Assembly: GCA_023435725.1 (NCBI GenBank)
Contig: JAEYRD010000240.1
Location: forward strand, 1 to 21,049
Length of the DNA stretch: 21,049 nt
Direction of reading: 5' to 3'
DNA from: Pseudomonadota bacterium
GTDB taxonomy: Bacteria > Pseudomonadota > Alphaproteobacteria > Rhizobiales > Xanthobacteraceae
Positions 1-9,054 of the stretch are shown piece by piece. The position numbers and the translations under genes were made by a program. The notes under the pieces are model-generated. The model saw only the letters and a program-made list of their open reading frames with translations. It was not told where the DNA came from and did not search any database. Numbering within the stretch: position 1 is the first letter of the stretch; every line of letters begins with the position of its first letter.

Positions 1-322
1 CGATGACCCAGCTCATCTTGACGACGAGATCGGGGCGTTCACCGGCGAGGTCGAACGAGATGGTCGCGGCCATGTTGATCATATCAGGGCCGGCGTAGGC
101 CGCCTGCACCTCGGAAAAGGCCGCAGCCGGCCTGCGCCAGCGCGGCAGGCCGTTGAAATAGTCGGCGACGCCGTCCCTGCCCCGATAGAGCTTCGGGTTG
201 GAGCCGAAGAAGAACGCGTTCTCCGAATAAAGCGACGACAGCGCCGCAGCGTCGAGCCTCGCAAAGCCGGCGCACCATTTCGCGATGATGGCGGAAACGA
301 TGGCGCCGGCTTCGTTGCTCAT
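1..322 (-). CDS. NTF2-like / SnoaL-type small protein (3' end outside window)
   Basis: The minus-strand reading frame opens with ATG at 322 and stays open to the window edge, so about 107 residues are visible and the C-terminus is missing. The protein begins MSNEAGAIVSAIIAKWCAGF and continues with an ALSSLYSENAFFFGSNP segment and a YRGRDGVADYFNGL segment. This pattern of an N-terminal helix, then an 'LYSENA-F' strand and a 'G-dGV--YF' helix is typical of the NTF2-like superfamily (SnoaL, SgcJ/EcaC group), whose cone-shaped fold binds small molecules or acts as an isomerase or hydrolase; the substrate cannot be told. A good ribosome binding site (GAAGGG) lies about 7 bases before the ATG. It starts 19 bases after the glnS stop on the same strand, so the two are probably cotranscribed. 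The family call is fairly safe; any enzymatic role is not. Confidence 0.72.
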   Translation of the reverse strand, partial: MSNEAGAIVSAIIAKWCAGFARLDAAALSSLYSENAFFFGSNPKLYRGRDGVADYFNGLPRWRRPAAAFSEVQAAYAGPDMINMAATISFDLAGERPDLVVKMSWVI

Positions 323-341
323 ATCCGCCCTTCAGCCCCTG

Positions 342-2021
<1,680 letters not shown>

Positions 2022-2178
2022 TTCCGAAAATCCTGTAGGGAAATCAGCGGTCCTTCTGCCAAATTCGGGAGGCTGAGCCAAGACCTTAAGCAACGCCCTG
2101 GGCGGTCCGCCGTCGGGCTTTAGTTATGTCCCGTTCCTGCTATACACCACCGCCTCCAATGCATAGGCCCTGCCAAGA

Positions 2179-3606
2179 ATGACCGATTCCGTCGTCACGC
2201 GCTTCGCTCCCTCGCCGACCGGCTTCCTCCATATCGGGGGCGCCCGCACGGCGCTGTTCAATTGGCTCTATGCGAAGAAGCACGGCGGCAAGATGCTGCT
2301 CCGAATCGAAGACACCGACCGCGAGCGCTCCACCGAGGCCGCAATCGGCGCCATCCTCGACGGCCTGAAATGGCTGGAGCTTGGCTGGGATGGCGACGTC
2401 ATCTACCAGTTCAGCCGCGCCGCCCGTCACCGCGAGGTCGCCGAGCAGCTGCTCGCCGACGGCAAGGCCTACCGCTGCTACGCCACGGCCGAGGAGCTCG
2501 CCACGATGCGCGAGAAGGCGCGCGCGGAAGGGCGCACCCGCCTCTATGACGGCATGTGGCGCGACCGCGATCCCGCCACCGCCCCCTCCGACGTCAAGCC
2601 GACCATTCGGCTGCGCGCGCCGCAGACCGGCGAGACCGTGATCGAGGACCAGGTCCAGGGCCGCGTGGTCTGGCAGAACGAGAACCTCGACGACCTCGTG
2701 CTCCTGCGCGGCGATGGCAATCCGACCTACATGCTCGCGGTGGTGGTCGACGACCACGACATGGGCGTCACTCACGTCATCCGTGGCGACGACCATTTAA
2801 TCAATGCTGCACGCCAGAAGCAGATCTACGATGCGATGGGCTGGGCGCTGCCGAGCATGTCCCACATCCCGCTGATCCACGGCCCGGACGGCTCGAAACT
2901 GTCGAAGCGCCACGGCGCGCTCGGCGTCGACGCCTACCGCGCCATGGGATATCTCCCCGCGGCGCTCCGCAACTACCTCGTCCGCCTCGGCTGGAGCCAT
3001 GGCGACCAGGAAATCTTCTCCACCGAGGAGATGATCGCGGCGTTCGACCTCTCGGGGGTCGGCCGCGCCGCCGCCCGTTTCGATTTCGCCAAGCTGGAAA
3101 ACCTCAACGGCCATTACATCCGTCACGCCGACGATCAATCACTCGTGAAGATGTTCGAGGACGTGCTGGACCACGTCGTGCCCAGCCGCGACGAGCTTAA
3201 GGCGAAGTTAAACGACACCACGCGGGCGCAGCTTCTCAAGGCCATGCCGGCCCTCAAGGAGCGCGCCAAGACGCTGATCGAGCTGATCGACGGCGCCTAT
3301 TTCATCTTCGCCGACCGCCCGCTGGAGCTCGATCCCAAGGCGCAAGCGCTGCTGACCAGCGAAAACCGCAAGCTGATCGGCCAGCTTCATTCCGCGCTGG
3401 AGAAAGTCGAGGCGTGGAGTGCGGCTAATACGGAGGCCGCGCTGCGCGCCTTCGCCGAGGAAAACAGCCTCAAGCTCGGCGCGGTCGCCCAGCCGTTGCG
3501 GACGGCGCTGACCGGACGAACGACATCGCCTGGTATATTTGAGGTTTTGGACGTCCTGGGACGCCAGGAGAGCCTGGGCCGGCTTAAGGATCAGTCTACG
3601 ACGTAA
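2179..3606 (+). CDS. gltX: Glutamyl-tRNA synthetase
   Basis: This cytoplasmic class Ib synthetase attaches glutamate to tRNA-Glu. The 475-residue length is normal for bacterial GluRS. The protein opens VVTRFAPSPTGFLHIGGART, which includes the HIGH-type ATP-binding motif, followed by LLRIEDTDRERS. The second signature is GPDGSKLSKRHGALGV (KMSKS type) near residue 240. The C-terminal helical region is the bacterial anticodon-binding cage. The start ATG gives the canonical N-terminus even though the ribosome binding site is weak (GCCAAG). The divergent gene glnS is its paralogue, so this GluRS need not charge tRNA-Gln for the GatCAB route. The shared 157-base region has a possible -10 (CTATAC at 2140) but no convincing -35. 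gltA follows 147 bases downstream; no clear terminator was seen between them. Confidence 0.96.
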   Translation: MTDSVVTRFAPSPTGFLHIGGARTALFNWLYAKKHGGKMLLRIEDTDRERSTEAAIGAILDGLKWLELGWDGDVIYQFSRAARHREVAEQLLADGKAYRCYATAEELATMREKARAEGRTRLYDGMWRDRDPATAPSDVKPTIRLRAPQTGETVIEDQVQGRVVWQNENLDDLVLLRGDGNPTYMLAVVVDDHDMGVTHVIRGDDHLINAARQKQIYDAMGWALPSMSHIPLIHGPDGSKLSKRHGALGVDAYRAMGYLPAALRNYLVRLGWSHGDQEIFSTEEMIAAFDLSGVGRAAARFDFAKLENLNGHYIRHADDQSLVKMFEDVLDHVVPSRDELKAKLNDTTRAQLLKAMPALKERAKTLIELIDGAYFIFADRPLELDPKAQALLTSENRKLIGQLHSALEKVEAWSAANTEAALRAFAEENSLKLGAVAQPLRTALTGRTTSPGIFEVLDVLGRQESLGRLKDQSTT

Positions 3607-3628
3607 GTAGGTCATGCGCGCGGTGATC

Positions 3629-3655
3629 TTGCAGCGCACACAGCAATAATATACC
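3629..3655 (+). promoter_or_regulatory. Candidate sigma-70 promoter for gltA
   Basis: TTGCAG at 3629-3634 and TATACC at 3650-3655, in a locally A/T-rich patch, resemble -35 and -10 hexamers, with a short spacer of 15 bases. The element lies about 100 bases before the gltA ATG in the 147-base gap after gltX. It is a visual match only; transcription could also come from gltX. Confidence 0.3.
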
Positions 3656-3753
3656 CATCTCCCCCGTACATTCTGGAACATCCGGCCTGCCCCCCATGAT
3701 CTCCCTAGGGGTCACCGGCTCCGGCCCGTTTCACCACACATCGGGGACCTACG

Positions 3754-5058
3754 ATGGACGCCAAACAAAGCAATAAGACCGCCACGCTGACGGTCGGAAA
3801 TAAGAACTACGATCTCCCGATCTACAGCGGCAGCGTCGGGCCTGATGTCGTCGATATCGGCAAGCTCTACGGCCAGTCCGGCCTGTTCACCTACGATCCC
3901 GGCTTCACCTCGACCGCGAGCTGCCAGTCCAAGATCACCTATATCGACGGCGACGCGGGCGTGCTGGAATACCGCGGTTACCCGATCGAGCAGCTCGCCG
4001 AGAACGGCGACTTCCTCGAGACCTGCTACCTGCTGCTCTACGGGAACCTGCCGACCGCTGCGCAGAAGAAGGATTTCGACGACCGCGTGACCCATCACAC
4101 GATGGTGCACGAGCAGATGGCCCGCTTCTTCCAGGGCTTCCGCCGCGACGCCCATCCGATGGCGATCATGGTGGCCGCGGTCGGCGCGCTCGCCGCGTTC
4201 TATCACGACTCCACCGACATCAACGATCCGAAGCAGCGCATGATCGCATCCATGCGCATGATCGCGAAGATCCCGACGCTGGCGGCGATGGCCTACAAGT
4301 ACACGGTCGGCCAGCCCTTCGTGTACCCGAAGAACTCGCTGTCGTTCGCCGAGAACTTCCTGAACATGTGCTTCGCCGTGCCGTGCGAGGACTACAAGAG
4401 CAACCCGGTGCTTGCTGATGCGCTGGACAAGATCTTCATCCTGCACGCCGACCACGAGCAGAACGCTTCGACCTCGACGGTGCGTATCGCCGGCTCCTCC
4501 GGCGCCAACCCGTTCGCCTGCATCGCCGCCGGCATCGCCTGCCTCTGGGGCCCGGCGCATGGCGGCGCCAACGAAGCCGCGCTCGCGATGCTCGCCGAGA
4601 TCGGCACCGTGGACAAGATCCCCGAGTTCATCGCCAAGGTGAAGGACAAGAACAGCGAAGTCCGCCTGATGGGCTTCGGCCATCGCGTCTACAAGAACTA
4701 CGATCCGCGCGCCAAGATCATGCAGAAGATGTGTCACGCCGTGCTCAAGGAGACCGGCCATGGCGACGATCCGATGCTGAAGGTGGCGCTCGAGCTCGAG
4801 AAGATCGCGCTGAGCGACCAGTACTTCATCGACCGCAAGCTCTACCCGAACGTCGACTTCTATTCGGGCATCACGCTGAAGGCGATGGGCTTCCCGGTCT
4901 CGATGTTCACCGTGCTGTTCGCGGTCGCCCGCACCGTCGGCTGGATCAGCCAGTGGAGCGAGATGATCGAGGATCCGCAGCAGAAGATCGGCCGTCCGCG
5001 CCAGCTCTACACCGGCGTCACCCGCCGCGACTACGTGGCGATGAAGGATCGCAAGTAA
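3754..5058 (+). CDS. gltA: Citrate synthase (type II)
   Basis: This enzyme condenses oxaloacetate and acetyl-CoA to citrate, the entry step of the TCA cycle, in the cytoplasm. The 434-residue length fits the hexameric type II enzymes of proteobacteria. The N-terminal beta-rich domain is present (ATLTVGNKNYDLPIYSGSVG), then the TYIDGDAGVLEYRGYPI segment. The catalytic histidines appear in HADHEQNASTSTVR and in WGPAHGGANEAAL, and GFGHRVYKNYDPRAK and NVDFYSGI (catalytic Asp region) follow. The start ATG has a GGGGA ribosome binding site about 8 bases before it. A strong hairpin terminator follows the stop codon. Gene order gltX-gltA then lpxB is, as I recall, common in rhizobia; here about 8.7 kb separates gltA from lpxB. 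Confidence 0.97.
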   Translation: MDAKQSNKTATLTVGNKNYDLPIYSGSVGPDVVDIGKLYGQSGLFTYDPGFTSTASCQSKITYIDGDAGVLEYRGYPIEQLAENGDFLETCYLLLYGNLPTAAQKKDFDDRVTHHTMVHEQMARFFQGFRRDAHPMAIMVAAVGALAAFYHDSTDINDPKQRMIASMRMIAKIPTLAAMAYKYTVGQPFVYPKNSLSFAENFLNMCFAVPCEDYKSNPVLADALDKIFILHADHEQNASTSTVRIAGSSGANPFACIAAGIACLWGPAHGGANEAALAMLAEIGTVDKIPEFIAKVKDKNSEVRLMGFGHRVYKNYDPRAKIMQKMCHAVLKETGHGDDPMLKVALELEKIALSDQYFIDRKLYPNVDFYSGITLKAMGFPVSMFTVLFAVARTVGWISQWSEMIEDPQQKIGRPRQLYTGVTRRDYVAMKDRK

Positions 5059-5081
5059 GATCGGACCTTATGGTCCCAGGG

Positions 5082-5117
5082 AACGGCGCCATCGCAGGAT
5101 GGCGCCGTTTTCGTTTG
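5082..5117 (+). terminator. Intrinsic terminator of gltA
   Basis: A perfect 11-bp stem (AACGGCGCCAT at 5082-5092 paired with ATGGCGCCGTT at 5099-5109) with a 6-base loop is followed by TTTTCGTTT, the classic rho-independent form. It begins 23 bases after the gltA stop. A second small hairpin, GGACC-TTAT-GGTCC at 5063-5076, lies between the stop codon and the terminator. Confidence 0.9.
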
Positions 5118-5158
5118 GGGCGACAGGGATTCAGTCTCGCTGTCGGCACCGATCGGGA

Positions 5159-6730
5159 TCACTCGGGAATGCCCGCGAGCCGCATCGCCTCGATGTAGAG
5201 AGCCAGATCCTCGTGCCGACGCAACGGTATGAGATCGCCTACACCCGAGAGCCTGAAGGTTGGATCAAGGCTGAGGATTCGGCGAGCGACAGGTTCGGCC
5301 TGAGCGCGCTTGCCTTGCATGGCCAGGGAAGCAGCAAACATCCGCAGCGTAGGCAAATGGCCACTTGTAAGCTGCACCGCCTCGCTCGCGATCCGCTCCG
5401 CGATCTCGAATCGGCCCAGGAAGAAATTTGCGGCGCTCATCATCGAGATCATGATCCGCCGACTGGGATCGCGCGGACTGAGCCGCATGGCCCGATTCTG
5501 ATGCTCGATCGCGAGCTCGTGGGCCCCCATGTAGAGCCTCAGCCAACCGCTGACGCTCCACGCGAATGCGGAATTCGGATTGAGCTCGACCGCCTGGTCG
5601 ATCAGTGACGCCGCGGCATCCAGCTCGCCGGCCAGGTAGCCGAACACCAACGCGGCCGCCGCAAGCGCGACCTCGTCATCACTTCCGAACGCGATTGCGA
5701 GCCGGGCCAACCTCATGGCCTCGGCCGTCTCTTGCTCGGGATCGACCATCCAGTGGGGCTGCTTCTTTGCATTTATGCAGAGAGCGGCGCGCGCATAGGC
5801 GCCGCCATAGCGAGGATCGAGTTCAATCGCCTTGTAGGCGAGGCGCAGCGATTCCTCGTTTGCCTCGCGATCGCCATGCCGCCACGCTGCGTTGGCGCGC
5901 AGGACGTAGTCATAGGCGTCGAGCTTATCTGTCGGCTTTCGTTGCGCGAGAAGAACTTGCTCGGATTGGAGCCGCATATCGACGGTTACGGCGATGCGTT
6001 CGGTAACGCGATCCTGAAGATCAAATACATCGTCAAGCTCGCCGTCGAACTGGTCCGCCCACAAATGGACGTTGGTTGCCGCTTCGATCAACTGCCCTGT
6101 AATGCGCACGCGGCAACCAGCCCTGCGCACGCTGCCTTCGACCACATAACGTACACCAAGTTCACGGCCGACCTGCTTGATGTCGACTATCCTGCCCTTG
6201 TAGGTGAAGCTCGAATTGCGGGCTATTACGAACAACGACCTGAACCGCGACAATGCCGTGATGATGTTCTCCGACATCCCGTCCGCGAAATAATCCTGTT
6301 CCCGGTCACCCGACATGTTTTGGAATGGCAGCACCGCAATCGAAGGTTTATCGGGGGGTGTCAGGGCGAGTGTCGGCGATTGGACGGGACCACTGCCCGC
6401 GGCTTCATCGGCGGTATCCCGGACTTCCTGCACGTGTCCGACAAAGCGGAATCCCTTCCGCGGGAACGTCTTGATCAGGCGCTGCGCCTCCCCGGAATCT
6501 CCGATTGCAGTCCGGGCAACGTTCATGCGCGTCGTGAGCGCTGCATCCGACACGCTCCGCCCCTTCCAGATCGTGTTGATGAGGTCGTCCTTGCTGACCA
6601 CGCGCTCCCTGTTCCGGATCAAATGATCGAGAAGGTCGAACACCTGTGGCGCGACGGAGACAATCTCTGCCCCGCGACGCAATTCGCGCCGTTCGGTGTC
6701 GAACTCATGGTCCTGGAAGAGATAGCGCAA
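5159..6730 (-). CDS. OmpR-type winged-helix regulator with TolB-like and TPR domains
   Basis: About 523 residues from the preferred start. Residues 1-100 form an OmpR/PhoB-type winged helix (APQVFDLLDHLIRNRERVVS then LIKTFPRKGFRFVG). Residues 125-245 match the TolB-like domain seen in adenylate-cyclase-like regulators (SIAVLPFQNMSGDREQDYFA, DGMSENIITAL, YVVEGSVRR, HLWADQFDGEL). From about 265 on there are tetratricopeptide-like helical repeats (AIELDPRYGGAYARAA, AVELNPNSAFAWSVSGWL). No membrane segment is visible, unlike CadC, so it is probably a soluble transcription factor with a protein- or ligand-sensing tail. The frame is open to a TTG at 6763, but the TTG at 6730 has an AAGGGA ribosome binding site about 8 bases upstream and gives MRYLFQDHEF, the usual N-terminus of this family. 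It is a single-gene unit facing gltA; its targets cannot be inferred. Confidence 0.85.
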   Translation of the reverse strand: MRYLFQDHEFDTERRELRRGAEIVSVAPQVFDLLDHLIRNRERVVSKDDLINTIWKGRSVSDAALTTRMNVARTAIGDSGEAQRLIKTFPRKGFRFVGHVQEVRDTADEAAGSGPVQSPTLALTPPDKPSIAVLPFQNMSGDREQDYFADGMSENIITALSRFRSLFVIARNSSFTYKGRIVDIKQVGRELGVRYVVEGSVRRAGCRVRITGQLIEAATNVHLWADQFDGELDDVFDLQDRVTERIAVTVDMRLQSEQVLLAQRKPTDKLDAYDYVLRANAAWRHGDREANEESLRLAYKAIELDPRYGGAYARAALCINAKKQPHWMVDPEQETAEAMRLARLAIAFGSDDEVALAAAALVFGYLAGELDAAASLIDQAVELNPNSAFAWSVSGWLRLYMGAHELAIEHQNRAMRLSPRDPSRRIMISMMSAANFFLGRFEIAERIASEAVQLTSGHLPTLRMFAASLAMQGKRAQAEPVARRILSLDPTFRLSGVGDLIPLRRHEDLALYIEAMRLAGIPE

Positions 6731-6816
6731 GGCACCAATCCCTTGGACAATCACCGGACTCAATCATCGCGCAGAATACCGCGCTAGCATACCCTACTCG
6801 CAGATCAACGAGCAAT

Positions 6817-6948
6817 TCCTTGCTCAAAGCAAGAATGGCGAGAGAAGATGCGGTCACCCCCGACGACATCGCGAATATGGCGTTGCCTCTGGCGTCCGAC
6901 GAAAGCCAACGGATCACGCGTCAGTATTTTCAGCTCGACGGGGGCCTC
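6817..6948 (+). pseudogene. Remnant of the C-terminus of a short-chain dehydrogenase/reductase
   Basis: In one plus-strand frame the translation reads LLKARMAREDAVTPDDIANM followed by ALPLASDESQRITRQYFQLDGG. This is the end of a classical SDR (compare the family pattern 'tPeeiA---lfLaSd-s--itGq---vDGG'). Nothing of the Rossmann nucleotide-binding part (TGxxxGxG) or the YxxxK active site lies upstream; that side is occupied by the 5' end of the opposite-strand regulator gene. After the GG the frame runs into unrelated R/G-rich codons until a stop at 7023. The invariant Gly before the terminal Q (ITGQ) is Arg here. The best reading is a decayed fragment left by a deletion or insertion at this spot. 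Confidence 0.6.
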
Positions 6949-6977
6949 GGCCATCTGACTCGCCGTCGTGGTCGTGT

Positions 6978-6999
6978 CGGGCGGGGTGACGGCCGCCCG
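6978..6999 (-). terminator. GC-rich hairpin after the GlcG-family gene
   Basis: CGGGCGG at 6978-6984 pairs with CCGCCCG at 6993-6999 around an 8-base loop, just beyond the stop of the minus-strand operon. There is no T-run on either side, so if it ends transcription it does so weakly or with Rho; it might only stabilise the 3' end. Confidence 0.3.
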
Positions 7000-7012
7000 T
7001 TCGCATCAACGC

Positions 7013-7486
7013 TCATTTCTTGATGTCGGCGGCGACGAGCACCCGATGGTTGGTCAGCAGCTCCTGCAAGGCCTGCAGCGCCGCCACGCCACATAGCGTG
7101 TCCTGTTCACCATTGCCGCCGCTGAGGCCGACGCCGCCGACCACTTCGTCGTCGACGACGATCGGGAAGCCGCCGACGAACACGGCGAACTTGCCCTCAA
7201 AACTCCACTGAATTCCGAAGGCTTCGTTGCCGGGCAGCGCCGGCCCGTTCGGCACCTGGTTGAAAAGATGCGTCGAGCGCTTGTGCCCGGCCGCCGTGAA
7301 CGCCTTGTTCCAGGCGATCTGCGGGCCCGTGACGCGGGCGCCATCCATCCGTTCGAGAATGAGCGGATAGCCGCCATCGTCCACCACGCAAACAGTCTCC
7401 GGCACGCCCAGCTCGGCAGCCTTCTTCAGCGCGGCGGCCGCCATGTGCCTGGCCTCCGCCAGCTCGAGCTTGATCGATATCTTCAT
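7013..7486 (-). CDS. GlcG/HbpS-family (DUF336) protein
   Basis: A 157-residue single-domain protein of the GlcG/HbpS family, related to the C-terminal domain of PduO and to the haem-binding HbpS. The features are a starting helix (ELAEARHMAAAALKKAAELG), then VCVVDDGGYPLILERMDGA, AWNKAFTAAGHKRSTH, the glycine-rich GGFPIVVDDEVVGGVGLSGG and a final Cys-containing helix. The length and motif order are typical. Members occur beside dehydrogenase and aromatic or glycolate catabolism genes, often with no established reaction; some bind haem or corrinoid. The ATG at 7486 has GAAGGG just upstream. It is the last gene of the leftward arm, 57 bases after the aldehyde dehydrogenase, and presumably cotranscribed with it. 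Cytoplasmic; no signal peptide. Confidence 0.85.
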   Translation of the reverse strand: MKISIKLELAEARHMAAAALKKAAELGVPETVCVVDDGGYPLILERMDGARVTGPQIAWNKAFTAAGHKRSTHLFNQVPNGPALPGNEAFGIQWSFEGKFAVFVGGFPIVVDDEVVGGVGLSGGNGEQDTLCGVAALQALQELLTNHRVLVAADIKK

Positions 7487-7543
7487 CTCATACCCTTCTC
7501 AGATGACCGGCTGCACGCATGCGGGCGGCAAACAAGACGCCCA

Positions 7544-9037
7544 TCAGCATCCGCGATATACGGTCTTGACCTGCGTATAGAATTCGAGCCCGGTGCGTCC
7601 GGACTCGCGGAACGTCGACGTGCTCGACCGCTTCAGGCCGCCGAACGGAGCGTTGATGAGGTTGCCGGTCGTGGTGCGATTGATCTTGACGGTTCCTGAC
7701 TGAATATCGTTCGCGAAGTCATGCATGATGCGCGGATTGCGCGTCACGATCGCAGCCGACAATCCATATTCGGTGTCATTGGCCTTGGCGATGGCGTCCG
7801 CATAGGACTCCACCTCGATGATCGAGATCACGGGACCAAAAATCTCCTCGCGCGCGATGGCCATCTGCTGGGTGACATCGGTAAAGATCGCCGGCGAGAC
7901 GTAGTAGCCGCAATCATAGCCGGCCCCGGCGAGCCGGTCGCCACCATGGACGTGTGTGGCCTCCTGCTTTCCGATCGCGATATAGCGCAGCACCGTCTCG
8001 AGCTGCTTGGCAGTCGCCAGTGGCCCCATGTCCATCCCGGCCGTGAGGCCGCTGCCGATCTTCAGGGCCTTCACCCTTGCAACCAGCCGTTCGGTAAACT
8101 CGGCTCGCACCTGCTTCATGACCAGGACCCGGCTGGTGCCCGTGCAGGCCTGCCCTGCGAGCGACAGGCCGCCTTTGATGGTCAGGTCGACCGCCTTGTC
8201 GAGGTCGGCGTCGTCCATCACGATCAGCGGGTTCTTGCCGCCCAATTCCATCTGCGTCCGGGTGGTGAATCCAACCGAGCGGCAGATGTGCTCGCCAGCC
8301 GCGGTCGATCCGGTGAAGGATATCGCGCGGATCGCCGGCGCCTCGGTGATGGCCGGACCGACTTCGCCGGCCTTGCCGGTGATGAAATTAAGGACGCCTT
8401 TCGGCAGGCCTCCCGCGACAAATGCCTCGGCGAGCCGGTAGCCGCTCAGCGGCGCATCGGACGATGGCTTGAAGACGACGGTGTTTCCGGTGATCAGCGC
8501 GGGCGCGATCTTGCGCGCCGGTATGGAGATGGGGAAATTCCACGGCGTGATGACAGATACGACGCCGAGCGGCTCTCGCAACGTGTAGACCGTCATATCG
8601 GGATCGTCGTTCGGAAACACCTCGCCGGTCAGAGACTGACCTTCGACCGCATAGAACCGCAGCGTCTGTGCCGAGCGCAGGATCTCGTCCTTGGCGAGAT
8701 TGAGCGCCTTGCCCATTTCCCGCGTCATCTCCCGTGCAGTCCGGTCCGCATGCGCCTCGAGGTGATCGGCCGCACGATTCAGAATGGCGGCCCGCGTCGA
8801 GATCGGCGTCTTTCTCCAGCGCTCGAACGCCGCGGAGGCCGCGGCTACGGCAAGACCTGCCTCGGCCGCGGTCGAAGCCTGGAAACGGCCGACGATGTCG
8901 GACGTGTCGGCTGGATTGATGTTGTAGAATGGCTTGGACACGCCGTGGAGCCACTCACCGTTGACGAGAGTCGGGAATTCCTGGACCTCCGCGCCCTCGC
9001 CGGACGTGCGCGCACTCTTTGCCGCAACCTCGCTCAT
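7544..9037 (-). CDS. NAD(P)-dependent aldehyde dehydrogenase
   Basis: A 497-residue member of the aldehyde dehydrogenase superfamily, oxidising an aldehyde to a carboxylate in the cytoplasm. The key residues are all present: PWNF with Asn about 167, Lys about 190 in VVFKPS, FTGSTAAG at about 241, general base Glu about 264 in MELGGKNP, and catalytic Cys about 298 in GQACTGTSR; EEIFGPV follows at about 395. The sequence resembles the benzaldehyde/vanillin and semialdehyde groups, but the substrate cannot be fixed by eye. The ATG at 9037 has GAAGG about 11 bases upstream and lies 17 bases after the permease stop, indicating one operon. In context it probably oxidises an aldehyde produced from the transported compound, perhaps by the divergently encoded diiron protein; that link is inference. 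Confidence 0.93.
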   Translation of the reverse strand: MSEVAAKSARTSGEGAEVQEFPTLVNGEWLHGVSKPFYNINPADTSDIVGRFQASTAAEAGLAVAAASAAFERWRKTPISTRAAILNRAADHLEAHADRTAREMTREMGKALNLAKDEILRSAQTLRFYAVEGQSLTGEVFPNDDPDMTVYTLREPLGVVSVITPWNFPISIPARKIAPALITGNTVVFKPSSDAPLSGYRLAEAFVAGGLPKGVLNFITGKAGEVGPAITEAPAIRAISFTGSTAAGEHICRSVGFTTRTQMELGGKNPLIVMDDADLDKAVDLTIKGGLSLAGQACTGTSRVLVMKQVRAEFTERLVARVKALKIGSGLTAGMDMGPLATAKQLETVLRYIAIGKQEATHVHGGDRLAGAGYDCGYYVSPAIFTDVTQQMAIAREEIFGPVISIIEVESYADAIAKANDTEYGLSAAIVTRNPRIMHDFANDIQSGTVKINRTTTGNLINAPFGGLKRSSTSTFRESGRTGLEFYTQVKTVYRGC

Positions 9038-9054
9038 GATTTACCGAACCTTCT

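Noticed and set aside
2118..2145. Possible gltX promoter (CTTTAG with CTATAC)
   Set aside because: The -10 is plausible, but the -35 matches poorly, so it is not listed as a feature.
5732..6787. A 351-codon plus-strand frame opposite the TolB/TPR regulator
   Set aside because: Antisense shadow; the minus strand encodes clear winged-helix and TolB-like domains.
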